This document shows, piece after piece, positions 1 through 12,600 of a DNA stretch of 64,000 nt. Source of the stretch: Scolanthus callimorphus. Lineage: Eukaryota; Cnidaria; Anthozoa; Actiniaria; Edwardsiidae. A model generated the notes under the pieces. It was given only the letters and a program-made list of their open reading frames with translations. It was not told where the DNA came from and did not search any database. The stretch covers positions 22,245,073 through 22,309,072 of the forward strand of contig CM066912.1 in assembly GCA_033964015.1 (NCBI GenBank), in the 5' to 3' direction. Both the position numbers and the translations under genes were made by a program. Every line of letters starts with the position of its first letter. Within the stretch, counting starts at the first letter, position 1.

Positions 1-359
1 TCCAGGGCATTCTTGTGAGAGAGTTTGCTTTTCCTCGTCAAGATACACTTGTTTCTTGTAAACGGCGTGAGGTAGTGTCTTCATTGCTGAAAAAGTATAT
101 ATTAGATGTGATTCTTTATGCGCGCGAAGCGCGCCGAACTTTTTATAGAGAAGTTGCTGAAATAACCACTATCGGCATATGTTTTAACCCTATTCATCGT
201 CCAAATGTTGCTGAAAAAAATATGACCCTCCCCCAAATAGGAGTGAAAAAAATTTGGACCCTCCCTTTAGACACGCTTAAAAATTAGGACCCTCCCTACA
301 AAAATAGGAGCCCCCCCCCCCCCCCCCCCCCCCCCCCCCGCGCTAAATAATGACACGTC
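1..359. mobile_element. Right part of a PIF/Harbinger-like inverted-repeat element (left end outside window)
   Basis: The segment ends in TGACACGTCCC followed by TTA, close in form to the GGGRC-type termini of the complete elements at 32398, 50534 and 59228. Its internal sequence near 15-70 matches, in reverse complement, the interior of the 997-bp element at 32398-33394 (around 32615-32670). A run of about 30 C (about 310-339) and the phrase 'ggaccctccc' are typical of the C-rich interiors of this family. Open reading frames here are not convincing genes. Confidence 0.5.
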
Positions 360-1247
360 CCTTAGTTAAGATTAATAACACAGGAAACCATCAGTGCAGT
401 ATTAACGAGAGAACACTATGCAAACACATATATTCATTCCTAAGAAAGCCTATTGATGCTTCCAACAGCATCAAAGCTGACTACTCAATGCCCAATGCTA
501 ATATTGACTGAGTTTAGAGTAGATAATAAATATCTTAACGCCAAGACTAGAATTGCAAACGATATCTTGTCAGAATGCCACTTCCTTTCAAACTACTGTC
601 AACATACCTGGGAGTTTAATTAAGAAACCCTAGAAGAGAAACGTTATTTTTCTAAACACTTTATTAAAATATAGCTGCAAGATAGCTTAGTCGTTCGAGG
701 ATTCGACTTTGGTCTTTTCCCTTATGTTAGTATGACTGGAGTAAAACGGTGTACAAAAGCTCACGACGAAGCTGTGGGGATCCATTCTGGGAGACGTCGT
801 GAAGCTTCGATACGAAAACGTAGTCATTTTGTTTTAAATAAATATTTTGTGTACAGCAAGATTGCGCAAAGCCAACTGGCGCCAAACGCACAATTGCTCT
901 ACGTTTCTGTTGCTTTTCACTGACAACATTTATAGGCCATGTTAAAGAGCAACAACATCCTTTCCTTTTGGTCGACTTGGCCGAAAAAGGATCGTAAACA
1001 AACTAATATAATAGCCTTCTTAAAAATGCGAAAAGAGGATTTAGGCAAAGGCCTTCATCCTTCGAAATTGATTAAATTTGATGCCACATGATGATTATTA
1101 TTTAGGCTTGAAAAACAATGAATGCAAACAGAATCAACAGAAAGTTTATCGCTGAGAATTGAATGTTTAATGAACTAATGAGTCGATACTCTTAAATTTC
1201 AATACTAACACCGTCAATGCTATTCAACATAGAAGTGGATAGAAGAT
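360..1247. other. Intergenic DNA, no supported gene
   Basis: AT-rich sequence with only short reading frames lacking recognisable motifs. I see no RNA gene and no clear repeat. It could contain 5' exons or the promoter of the gene starting at 1248. Confidence 0.4.
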
Positions 1248-3438
1248 ATGACTTTAGAAGCAAGTTTCACGCAACCAAAGGCAATGAATAGAAAGGCATC
1301 GGCCACATTTGTCAAACGTTGGATCAATATGCAAACATTTCGTCTGGTGAAATCGCTTCGCGACGCTTTGTTGCAGGAAGAAGAGCAACTCCTTCTGTAG
1401 AACTAATTCTGGAGGATGTTGATTTGGCAATCTTATGGAATATGGAGACATTGTCATTTAGTCGTCCGACAAAGAGAACATTGAACAATTTCAAACAAGT
1501 CTGTCTACCCGAGCAACGACACAAAAATCACTTCCAATCGTGTATTCGTCAACAATTCGGCAGGCAAGGAGCCGGACCAGGACACAACAGTAAACATAGA
1601 CAAAGTTGGTAATGATTCAGATAAACCAGAAAGAAATTTTTTGGACATAAAGAACACAGAAAAGAAAAAAAGAGAAGGACTGATAACTGCACATAGTTTA
1701 GGAGATTCGAAATCAGATGAAGATTTTCTTTCATTATGTAATGAAGCAAAAGTTCCCACTTCTTCGCAAGTTTCAACAAAGAATACAGCTTTGTAAACTT
1801 TCAGGAGTTGAGGAAAACTTTAAACCGAGAAACTAGTTTCATTTCCAAAACATTGCAGAGAAGTGGAGGATTTAGAAGAGTACAAAACGCGAGCGCATTT
1901 GTCAGAAGAGAGGAACTCGAATTCTAGGATTCATCAGACAGTAACAAGGGAGCAGCAAAGAAGAAGACATTCGTCGTCCCTCCTAATACTCCTTCGCATT
2001 CAGCAAATAACTTTGACTGCTGGGATTGTTTTTCAACGATTTTCTTGCAGCATTTTCCTACAGTCAATGGAAAGCGCCCACGATATGCTGGGGTCAGCTG
2101 TGAAAGTAACAAAGAAGGGACAGTCAATATATGCTCAGAATGTGATTTGCGGAAATCGCGATGTTGGCTGAAGAAGGTAGCAGTTGTGAAAAGAGAAAAG
2201 CAAAAAGGATTAAATCGTAATAAAAATACCATTTCAATGGAGAAAGCAGCTTTGGCAAACAAGTTACCGGAACTAGAAAAACCAACTCCCCAAAGATGCT
2301 AAATGTTCACGAAAAGCCTGAAAAGCTGGTTTTTACCTGCAAAACTTGTTTACCTGAAAAGCCTCGAAATCCTTTCCCAAGAAAACCTACTGAAAGTTTG
2401 GCCAGCACTGAAAGTATGAAAAAGGTATACGACGCCATAAAAAGGATTGAATGCAAGAAAGATACCAATTCCGCAACAAGTTTTCAGCTTTATAAAGAAT
2501 GGCAAGCAAACACACTTCCTAACGATAAAATAAAGCAAGGGAAAGGAATTCTGATGTTTAATGAAGAAGGCAGCTCGAGAAGACCTCTCAAGTCCCGTGG
2601 ATCAAGAAGATATGTAAAACATGAGACAGACGAGGATAAGTGGCATCCATGCACCTGGGCATGCGCAGTAAAGAGCTGTCTCTCGACGAAGGAATTGTCA
2701 ATGACTGACAGGGAAGACAAACGATGGCGGCTGACAAAACTTGAACTAACAGCTGAAGTGACGAAATATAAGCAGGAAAAATCCAATCCGATGTGCCGCT
2801 CTAAAGCAACCATTGTGGACAGCAATTCGAAAGGTAATCACTCGAACACAAGTTCAATACTGCAGGATAAGAGAACACACACTGTGAGATCGACTACTCA
2901 AACGTTTCCTTATTTACGAAAGAAAGAAAGCAATGCTAGCGTAATGGACTCAAGAGACGATGGAGACTGGGATAATTTAGCGGATTCATCTCAAATTCCA
3001 CGTGAAAAAAAGTCTGAAAACGTTCACAAGTCAGCGATATCATCACATGATGGAGATCCTGGATTCAAGTGTGTTATGAGGGGATCCAGCAATACATCAG
3101 CGGTATCGTTAAAGTTGCTGCATGAATTGGAAGACCCTCGACAGGTGGCCAAAACAAGGAGCTTCGAAAATTACTGCTGAAGAACATGAAGAAATAAATT
3201 TTGATGCATCAACCGATGCCCCAGCCATTCAGCAAACAGTGTCGCGTAATGACACAGGATTCCCGGATATCAAGACTCCAGAAAAAGTCGCGTTTGAAAA
3301 GAAGGATTATGATATATGGTCACGTGACAAGAAGACTAAGGCTGAGTTTTTCAATACGAAGAAATGGAATTATTGAAGTTGTTACGTAAATTTCAGAAAG
3401 TAGCCCGGAAACAAAAACATATTCTACAGTATGATTAA
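1248..3438 (+). CDS. Uncharacterised charged, Cys-containing protein, frame-broken
   Basis: I do not recognise the family. Coding style runs almost continuously from an ATG at 1248 to a TAA at 3436-3438, but hops between frames: 1248-1395, ~1395-1455, ~1455-1530, ~1530-1790, ~1790-2290, 2296-~3160, ~3160-3370, ~3370-3438. Each hop is an overlap of two open frames, as expected of small indels. One in-frame TAG remains near 1926. The product would be about 720 residues, rich in Lys, Glu, Ser and Thr. It has a Cys cluster at 2010-2170 (motifs FDCWDC, then CSEC with RKSRCW) and a second at about 2640-2690 (HPCTWACAVKSC), which could be metal-binding. The C-terminus (ELLKLLRKFQKVARKQKH) could be an amphipathic helix. 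There is no signal peptide or membrane segment. The alternative is a degenerate retrotransposon gag-like gene or a multi-exon gene whose introns I have missed. Confidence 0.5.
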
Positions 3439-4050
3439 AGCGTTCTATGGCGCTTGTTGTACAAAGTTATGCTTGTCCAGTAGCGCGCTATCAGGGGAGT
3501 TAAAAACTATCTAAAATAAGTATTATAAAGAAGTATACGCATATAAGTGTTTCGTGTGCCTGTGCCAAATTTCAGAACAGTAGACAAAAGGAAAAAAAAA
3601 CGTGGCATGGCATAAGTCAATAGATCAGGGTACATATGGCTCTAAATGTTAGCCTTGCATTAAAATGATTATTCACTGTCAGTCTTATAGTACATAATTA
3701 AATAGTATAATGTATTGCGTTTTCTATCCATATGCATCCGGGAGGGGGGGACTCCCCATATTCGGATGGTGGGTATGACGTCGTATTTTTAGGGGTTCAA
3801 ATCGGCGAACCGGGGTTCTTTGAACTATAACGGTATGCTGCACAAGGCATTTTAATCCATTAAATCCTTGATTGATACTTACATACATATACAATGACCT
3901 TGTAGGTTTGAAATGGCATTTGATAACCTTATATTCCTGTCGAAGGAATAGTAAAATAGAATATATAAATATAAGATCTGTTGATCAATTAGTCCAAAAG
4001 TATCATTTCGTGGTCGTGAGAACTTCATCTTCTGTTGTTTTTAATGTCAC
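3439..4050. other. Intergenic DNA with a TTTTTAGGGGT-type dispersed repeat
   Basis: No gene seen. At about 3735-3830 there is a G-run followed by CGTCGTATTTTTAGGGGTT. The same phrase recurs near 8385, 18920-19050 and 39480-39770, so this is a copy of a dispersed repeat. Confidence 0.45.
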
Positions 4051-5018
4051 CTATCTACAAAGCACTCTCAGCAATCTTAGCCAATCAGAAACTCGGACCA
4101 GTTCGCCCTTAATGGCGTCTCGTATTGTGCGCATGCGCCAACAGTAAATGAGAGGATTTATTGTACAAGTCATCATTACAATAGTGAGAGAAATATCTCC
4201 CAACAGGACGACGTACCTCGGTACCCATAAATCACAAAACAAAAGCAGAAGATTGTATAGGGAACCATAGCCAAGAAGAAAACAAGTGTGACAAGAAATA
4301 AAGAGATGGAAGACTTTCTGATTTTCAATATACTAAACGTAGCTGTCATTGTATTTGTTGTATTCTGAATTGTGCTTCGCTGCGCTTGTATTTGGTTCTG
4401 ATGTCTCTGCGTTATTTTGTAGATCTTCAAATAACAAGTAACAAATTCCGACAATTGCCAAAAACGCTCCGGAACCGAGAAGGACCGTCATGATATCGGT
4501 TAAATGTAAGACTCGTAATATTACAATTATTGAACATGTGGGCCAAAAACTTGCAAAGACCAATACGACGCGTTTATTTGTAACGAACTCGTTGTAGCGC
4601 AAGTGAAAATGCAATGCTAAATACCTCTCAAGCTTACTCCCAATAGTGTTAGGACAGTTATTCCACAGACAAACAGTAATGAAAGTATTGTAACAATCAT
4701 GGCAGGACAAGCGATATTAAATTTCCCAAGGTATTTAGATAAGAAATATACAGCGGCAACAGGCTGGCATAAAAGTCCCGTTATGAAATCACCAACAGCA
4801 AGGCAAGCGAGAACAATAAATGACGGCTTGTGCAGACGAGGGTTTTTCCAAATTGAAACAAGAAGTAGAATATTTTCCAGAACAGCTGCTACGCCGAAGA
4901 CTGGATTTGCAATTCCTAGGGCAATATTGATCGCTTGAGTTGAAGTGCTCTGTCCTGTAACATCTAAACCCAACCCAAAGCATTCCGTCTGATGGTGAAG
5001 TGCACTTTGGTTACGCAT
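4051..5018 (-). CDS. Class A (rhodopsin-like) G protein-coupled receptor, intronless, frame-broken
   Basis: A seven-transmembrane receptor predicted to sit in the plasma membrane and couple to G proteins; ligand unknown. It starts at an ATG at 5018 with a short N-terminus containing NQS. TM1 carries LEN where GN is usual. TM2 has the conserved Asp (LAVGDF). The end of TM3 reads ERY, a DRY variant. A basic third loop follows (KIYKITQRHQNQ), then TM6 with VPY. TM7 has NPLIYCW, the NPxxY motif. The reading frame changes three times: near 4629 (one base missing before the ERY codons), near 4440 (end of TM5) and near 4215 (before TM7). The full-length product would be about 320 residues, normal for the family. 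A single-exon GPCR is common in cnidarians. Family membership is secure; subfamily (aminergic, adenosine or melanocortin-like) cannot be set. Whether it is a pseudogene depends on whether the indels are real. Confidence 0.88.
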
Positions 5019-6224
5019 TTTCTCACGACGTCTTCGCGAAAGGCTGCAATTCCCACTTGTAAGTTAAGCAAACGGCAGGAGCAAAATGTTTGCCGATATA
5101 GCTAGATAATGTTTGAAACAGGTGTTTGGGATAATTGCCTCTCTTAAATTATGAATATACAAGGCCGTAGCTAGATATCTGCCTGGGGGGCAAACCTTAG
5201 TCATCCTTTGTTTCTACTGGAGGGGGGGTGCTAACAGGTTTTCCCCACATGTTGACACCAAATATTTAATTCTCTTAGGGGGCAACTCCCCCGCTAGGTA
5301 CAGCCTTAATATAGGGCAATGACTTGCCATTGTAAACAGGAAAAAGCAATTTGTTGTTGCACAGCAACATTATTCGTCTAAATCTTTTTGTCGTCGCTGC
5401 GCGACTCGTGCGATATCGCTTTTTTTCGTGCTATTTTCTTAGCGGAATCTAGCCTCCTGAAGCTTTGAATAATCCTATAGTATTGCCTGTCATTTTCATT
5501 AATCTGCGAACTTCCACTATACTGCGTTTTGCCTTCCGTCCATCAAACATTTTAAGACATACTTTTGGTTTAAAGCATACGTAGTCCTTAGTAGATCAAA
5601 GCCTACGTGAAATCACCCATAGAGCTGTTCACTTTCGTTTGATTGACAACGGAGCCCCAACCGCGGTTTGTTGTTGGTGTGAAGCGCGCAAAATAATGAA
5701 AATGGCAGGAAACACCGGCGACTGTTAAACCTGTAATCTACGGTTAGATTAAGAAAAAATTGTATAGCCAGTTAAAAGCATATCTAACATTTGCGAAAAC
5801 CCGCTGTTAAATTTGTGTTTCGATCTTCAGCTAATTTGCATAAACAAAGTCTAATGTTGTAGGGCGACAGACACAATTTGACAGACGCGATTGCAGAAAA
5901 AACGAACTTAGACTAGGAGACGGTTGAAAACGTTTATTTTCTATAGATCGACTAATTCATAACTCATGGGTTTTGACCATGAACGTTTAGCAAAATGTTG
6001 AATTTCATGGCATTTAGTATGTCTAGTTTTAGTATTTCAACACTGACATCATATTGTTATTTTTTTTTTCTTGAAAAACAGTATTTCACTGGTAGTACTC
6101 AAATGCTGGCTGCAACAAGTCAAGCTGACTCAGTTCCCCCAAGACCATTTGAATGATCCTGGTTGATCCTAATAACACTGACTTTTGCAAAGTCAGCACA
6201 CTTTGAGCCATCATGGATATATTG
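5019..6224. other. Intergenic DNA with a repeat fragment
   Basis: No gene seen. The stretch near 5385-5490 (GTCGTCGCTGCGCGACTCG, then a CGATATCG palindrome) recurs in reverse complement at about 63355-63450, marking a dispersed inverted-repeat element. A T-run lies at about 6060. Confidence 0.4.
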
Positions 6225-6605
6225 TAGGGACAGGCGGAAATGACCAAAAATGAAATGTCTAACTTTGCCATATTTCAATATATAAGCTCAAGATTCTGTA
6301 TACAAAGAGTTTCTATGGCTAAAAGCTTAATTCCAAATTTTTAAGAAAATTGAAGAATATGAATTTTAGATATGATTGAGCAAATTGGCATAATTCCTGA
6401 TTAAAGTACTAATCCCATAAAATGGTACAGAAACCAAAGTTTAAAGCCAAATATCTCAAAGACGGATCCATTAGAAAAAAGTCATTTTGATATTTTGGTT
6501 TTAATCAGACAAGGAGTCTGTATGCAAAAAATCAAGCTTATCTGAGCTAACCTGACCTTACTATTTGACATTTAGTGGTCTAAGCAGGTCATTTCCGCTC
6601 TGCCT
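6225..6605. mobile_element. MITE, ~375 bp, termini GCGGAAATGACC
   Basis: Inverted ends GGCGGAAATGACC (from ~6229) and GGTCATTTCCGC (to ~6602) bracket an AT-rich interior. TATTGTA flanks both sides, a likely 7-bp target duplication. A second copy lies in opposite orientation at 41313-41690 with the same internal sequence. Confidence 0.75.
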
Positions 6606-6639
6606 ATTGTAGGTGTTATCGAGATTGTCGGCGTATAGG

Positions 6640-6735
6640 CTCCAAGAGTCCCCCCCCCCACTTCCCCCCCCACTTCCCCCCCTACTCCCTTACAAGAGCT
6701 GATACGGGTATGTGCAGGGATATCATTTATGACAC
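6640..6735. repeat. C-rich fragment of a Harbinger-like MITE end
   Basis: C-rich blocks (CCCCCCCACTT repeated) end in TTTATGACACGTCCCTAG. This matches the terminus at 345-362. The other end is not recognisable. Confidence 0.4.
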
Positions 6736-6979
6736 GTCCCTAGTGTCTCTAACATTTTGACGACAATTGAAACTTTTTCGCTACAGTTATTTTTAGGTCC
6801 CCATATGAATGTGGCAGCCCCCCAGCTATCTCTTGCTCGATTTTTTTTTTATTTGTCCAACAGTTTACTGAGTGTTCTAATATTATTTCCGTTTCTTTAA
6901 TTAACTATCTTCGCCTTTCTTGACATCTTGATCTTGAGTTGTGAATTTTATTAAAAAGACGACAGCTCAGCAACATTTA

Positions 6980-7232
6980 GAGCGGATTTCACATGACTGT
7001 CGTGAAAACAATTGCAATTGAGCAATCACTAGCCATCAGAATCGAGAGAAATCACCAGTTGCTCCTAAATGGCTTTTCTCTCAGCCAATCACAAGCCGAA
7101 CCAATTCTACTAAGTAATTACGCAATTGTATTTACTAAAGAATTTGATTGGCTGAGAAAAACGAGTAGCCAATGAGAACGCAAAGCAATCGCAATTACAT
7201 AACAAGGGTTGACAGTCATGTGAAATCCGCTC
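6980..7232. mobile_element. TA-target MITE (mariner-like), 253 bp
   Basis: Terminal inverted repeats GAGCGGATTTCACATGACTGTC and its complement, with TA on both sides. Interior contains several CCAATCA/GATTGGCTG boxes. It is closely similar to the copy at 19788-20039; related elements are at 28861 and 54548. The 60-residue reading frame inside is not a gene. Confidence 0.82.
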
Positions 7233-7692
7233 TATTTCTTGGTTTGGCAATATTTGCACTAACCGGGTCACGTGACCCAAACTAGCTCTTAACGAGATGT
7301 TTTGTCAAAATCAATTCCAGAAATACAAAGAACCAATTGATATTATACGAAAGATAATCCGAACAAGGTCAATTTCATTGATATTATATAGTCAGAAACC
7401 CAAGTTTCAGCTTAAAATCTCTAACCTGGAGCAAATGGCAGCGAGTTGAATTTTCAAGATTTTATTCAGAATGTATGGGATTTGGGTCACGTGACCCAGT
7501 TAGTGCAAATGGCCTTTCCACCTGTTTGTAGTCAAACTATTATAGCAACACTACTATCTCCTTTTCTCTTCGGAATTCATATTTGTAAAAACAAACAACA
7601 CAAAAAGGAGAAAAAATTAGCACGCGGATAAGAGTGCAAATGGATATTTATTTGAACAAATCATCGAAGGATATAGATAGATTGATCTTGAT

Positions 7693-8064
7693 CAAGAGTG
7701 GATTACCAAGAGCTTCCATATTTACTATGTACGCCCGAATCACAGTCAGAAAGTGTCTTTTTTTAGAACTAAGTTTCCCGCTAAAATTCGTCATCCACAG
7801 GGTTCCCATTTTCTCGCCACGCGAAGAGTTGTGAGATCCAGCCTAAAATTAAATCACAGATCATTCGAAAAACCTTTAAAGTCGCAAAGATAAGGTAGAT
7901 ATTCTCTATTTTTTTGTGTGTTGGGTATACGATGAATTCAGGGGAATCAAGAGGAGATTCGAATACTTTCGCGCGCGAAATTCAAATCTAAAATAGACAC
8001 TTTGCTGACTGTGATGTGGACAAATACAGTACGAAAGATTCTAACTCTTGTTAATCCACTCTTG
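7693..8064. mobile_element. DNA transposon remnant/MITE with 20-bp TIRs and 7-bp target duplication
   Basis: Ends are CAAGAGTGGATTACCAAGAG and the complement of CAAGAGTGGATTAACAAGAG. TCTTGAT occurs at 7686-7692 and 8065-8071. A second copy, inverted, is at 44937-45302 and a half copy at about 11415-11490. No transposase is present. A 7-bp duplication does not by itself fix the superfamily. Confidence 0.82.
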
Positions 8065-8334
8065 TCTTGATACATATTGTTTCGCATAGCTGTAGTAATG
8101 AAAAATGGTGACATGTTGATTCATAGCAGAATAACTGGATATAAATTTAGGCCAGACTTGGAGCTGCTTACCATTTGTCAAGTAAAACCGTATGGTTTGA
8201 TCGGCGTCCAATGATACAAACATCCTAGATGCAATGGTGCTGGCCGGTGGAATGGCGCCATCCCTATTTCGGTTCGGACTGGTTTTATTTATGGTCATAA
8301 AACCGGCTGAAGTACAAATGGTACAAACGATTCC

Positions 8335-8460
8335 GATCGGTGGGACCCTGGGACTTCCATATTTTTTGGTCGGGAATGATCGTCGTATCTTTTAGGGGTT
8401 AAAATCACGGGGTTTGGTCTCTTTTAGGGGTAACCTTGATCTGCAATAAAAATTAAGGTA
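8335..8460. repeat. Copy of the TTTTTAGGGGT dispersed repeat
   Basis: CGTCGTATCTTTTAGGGGTTAAAATC and a second TCTTTTAGGGGT occur together, in the same arrangement as at 3740-3830 and 39470-39550. Confidence 0.45.
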
Positions 8461-8724
8461 GATTGGTGTCTTCCAGGGCTCTAACATATCGGCAAATCTT
8501 CAAGAAAGAGAGAGAGGGTACTTGTTGACAAGACGATAAATTAGACAACATCAAAGGGCTGGCAGCATTTTGATCAAAGACGGCGAAGCATCGGAAATCA
8601 CTTGATGGGTATCTTTGAAGGTAAATAATTAATTGAGCCATGCCTTTTTGTGGTATCTTTTATTAAATGGTGAAACTGACGATCATCCCCAACCCCAAAA
8701 AGGGAGCCTTGCGTCCAGCCTTAA

Positions 8725-9100
8725 AGGGACATGGTCACCTAGAAAACACTAAAATAATTATTGTCACAAAATACAAAAATATTCTCTGAAATTGAAAGAG
8801 TCAGTTTAAAGAAAGAAGTACGGAAAACTTCATTGGATTACGATGAAGGATTGCTGAGATATGAGCGAATAAAGATGGCAAATTTAGTATGTTTGAAAAA
8901 AGATTGAGGTAAACCGATTTCAAAGAGTCGGATTTCCTCATGTAAGCTGTAATTACAATCCGCGAATATCTTTGCAATCCTACATTGAAATGATCTCAAA
9001 TTTTCACCATGTCAAGTTGAAAGCATTCTTTACAAATTTGACTTGTTATTTTTATTATTTGTGATATTATAATTTTGATGTTTTCGGTGACCATGTCCCT
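8725..9100. mobile_element. TTAA-target MITE, 376 bp
   Basis: Inverted ends AGGGACATGGTCACC and GGTGACCATGTCCCT are directly flanked by TTAA at 8721-8724 and 9101-9104. TTAA targets are used by piggyBac and Kolobok transposases. The element has no coding capacity. Confidence 0.82.
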
Positions 9101-9693
9101 TTAACGTCCTTATTTGCTAACGAAGTGATTCATGACTTTTATTTCGTGCTTTGTTTACAACACACACTTGCTGGCAGTACATGAACTCCACATTTTTTTA
9201 TACTGCTCGGTTTTATAGAATTCTCCTTCATTATACTGCTAGCGCGTGCATGTATTTGTAAGCAAAACACTCAAACAAGTATCTAACCAAGAGGTCCATA
9301 ACTAGGAGCCTCCAACTGGCTCATTCTTTTGAGGCAGCGTTTTTCCTGACCTATCTATTTTTAGAATAGAGTTGCTGGGTTAATCCTTTGTTTGCTGGCT
9401 ACGCTAGAGAGCGTAGATAGATTAAGATGAATTTAGAACAATGGGAGGTATTCGCAAGTAAATTTCAATTGTGCCAGGAACTGTTCTAAAAATAGATCGG
9501 TCAGCAAAAACGCTGCCATAGACCCTATGTGGGAGATGCAACCTCCTACTCATGGACTCCTAATCTAACCCATTAAAAACGTACGGTGCATGTGAGTGTA
9601 ATTTGATTAAAACTACCTAACGGTGTATGTTTATAAGAGCAAAAATCGTTTCCATGCTTTCGTATACCCACGAGTTAAAATGCACTACCTCGC

Positions 9694-12600
9694 CTACTTG
9701 ATTTTGATCTCGAACGCACCGGTCACTCCGGAAAACTGGTCGCAAGAGAAATTAGCAACCACCTCTCTCTTTCCACGCCGCTTACTGACGAATTTCAGAT
9801 CAACAGTAGCCGTCTCGCCTGCACCCACGGGTTTCCTGAATATTGGGAATGATAAAAAGTCAAGCAGAGTCCATTGCTACGGTAAGAGTGTTTCGTATTC
9901 AGCACTTCAGATTAAAAGTGTACACTTTTGTTCTCTGTATGTATGTGTTTGTTTGCTTGGTTATATTATTAGAAAGAGACCGAATATATATATTGTTAGG
10001 TGTTTTTTTTTTCATGTACTGATACAGGCGGATATTTTACGAGTGGCGGACGTCGTCAGTATGGAATGTTTGGCTTGGGCACGCAGACGCCTCTTTGCGG
10101 GAATCTCTTTCGGCGAGAGGAAAGACGCGGAGCATTTGCGGACAAGTTTGTTTCAATTTGTTCAACTTAATTTCTTGCATTTTTGCGTCTAAATTATGTA
10201 CTAAAATTCCGTATTTCGATCTTCTAACAACCAAAGCATTCCAATGTGTAATTACTATTTGAAATGCATTTTCATTGAAAGGAATCACTCAAATTCCGTA
10301 CTAGTGCCACTTTAAAGAGCCCGTGTCAGACACTCCTTTATTATTGTTTTCGTTCGATATTAGAAGAATTACGTGTAGAAATCTCTTGATAAACACCTAA
10401 AATCAAAGTTTCAGATTTGATTTACCAATGCGATCGACAAATTGTTCTATACTCTCTAAATCAGCCGATGAAAATGGATGCTTTCTCCGACTTGGTATGT
10501 TGCTAGGCTGTCAAAATGGCGGCTGACACAGGCTCTTTAAGCTCCGCCTGCTCGACATTTGCATGATGGCGTCATTTGACTACAACTACCTGAATCCTTT
10601 ACAGTTTCCCTTTCTTATTCAGATCAACAAATTCCTTCGTGAATAAGAACATAATAGCCTTAATTTTCTACACAATAATCCGCCACGCAAATATTTCTGG
10701 TAGTTGTAGTCAACCACGTCTTCATCATGCAAGTGTCATATTTACTATAAGCTAAGCAGACACGGTCAAGCAACACATGACACTCACTTGAGACGAATTG
10801 TGCGATCGTTCGGTTTCATCTTCGAGGCTTCAACAGCAAAGACGCAGTTTGTGAGCTTTACGGGCAGGGGTTGGTGACACTGAATGACATCTCAAACTCT
10901 TCTCCGTCATTTGGATCCTTCACTGGCACCTGTTACCAATAGATAACTCCATTATTATATCATAGTCTCCCTCGCAGCCCGTTCTTTGTGTCGGTTACGC
11001 AACGCTTCCCTCTGACCGACACAAAGAACGGGCTGCGAGGGAGACCAATCATATCACGGATATATTAAAAATCTGGTGAATTTCCGACGTCTCACATCGC
11101 AAAGCTATCGAGGCACTATTGAGACCGAAGGAACGGTTGAATGTCAGGCCAACTGGTTGCATAATGGACGATTCCAGCTATAACGCACGCGCGCGATGCA
11201 TGTCGGTAGATGTGGGGCATTTGTCAAACTGTTAAAAAAGCGCGCATTGTATTCTGGTAGTTGTGGGACACGGCTTGGGCATTTCTGAATAAAGAGCGCG
11301 CGCGCTTATAGCTGGAATAGTCCATTGATTGTGGTGCGCTTTTCTTAAAACATCTGTGATGTTCATTACAGCTAAAACCGCCTTGCATCGCGAGCCACGT
11401 TTTCAAAAACATTGTGTTCTAAAATAGACACTTTGCTGACTGTGATGTGGACAAAGTACAGTACGAAAGATTCTAACTCTTGTTAATCACTCTTGAACGG
11501 ATCTTGCCCTGTTTCACCTAGTGCAGTCAATTATTGGCTTCTCTCTGAACTACCAGATACGTCGCGACGGAAAGCCAGGTGACTGCACTAGGCGAAACAT
11601 GGTAATAATCTGATGGAGACTGGGCCCGACCCTAATGGAGGTTGGACGCGTGTTCTAAAGCTCCGGCCTTCTGCTCTTAAGTTACTAATTTATCGGTACT
11701 CTTTCAATGTCTATTTTCAAAAAACGTCCTCTGAGTAGTTCGAGCAGCCCAGAAATAAGTCAGGATAAAAAGAGAGCAACGATGGAAAAACAGGAAGCTG
11801 ACTCACTCCTAGAGAAATTTGCTCAACTAACCGACAAGATGGCCGAGGGTTTCGCAAGAGTACATACAGATATGGATAAGATAAGAAACGAGCTTGTTAA
11901 GGACGTCCGAGAACTTAAAAAGAATGTGAAAGAGGTTGAAAAATCATTAGAAAACGCCTGGACGAAATTGAGGAGGTAAAGAAAAACACCAGTGGGCTCA
12001 AAGATTTAGAAGAACAAGTCACGGCTTATCCGAGGAACTCGCAGAAGAGAGAAAGAGAGGATAAGGCTAGAAGCATACACGAGACGAGAAAACCTAAACT
12101 TCAAGAACATACCCGAAAGACAAGGGGAAGATTGTAAGAGAGTTATTATCGACATTCTCGCTAGAGTTTATGATGGAGGAGGCACAGTCAATAAAATTCC
12201 ACGCCGTGCACCGGGTTGGTAAGCTAAAGTCAGGCTCCACGTCCGATGGCACAAGGCCTAGACCCATTATCGCCCGGTTTGTGTCGAGGGAAGATCGCGA
12301 TACGGTTTTTAGGCTAAAGAGCCGTATGAATTCATCTACGCGTTATGTGGGTTCCTACGTGACTCAAGACTACCCACGACTAGTTCAGAAGGAGCGGATT
12401 TGCCTCATCAAAGCAATGGAGAAAGTGAAAGCTGCGGGAGGTCAGGCTAAAGTTCTGGGTCGTTCAGTGATGATAAATGGCTCCTCGTATAACGTCAATA
12501 CCCTCCCAGAAGAGTACCGTAAGACGGAACCACTCATGACCGAATTATAGAGCTATTTTGGTCATTCAAGTAGACACTCTTACGAAAGTTCTCAGAGTGC

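Noticed and set aside
4051..5018. Calling the GPCR a pseudogene outright
   Set aside because: The breaks are small base losses like those in every other gene here, so an error in the consensus is at least as likely.
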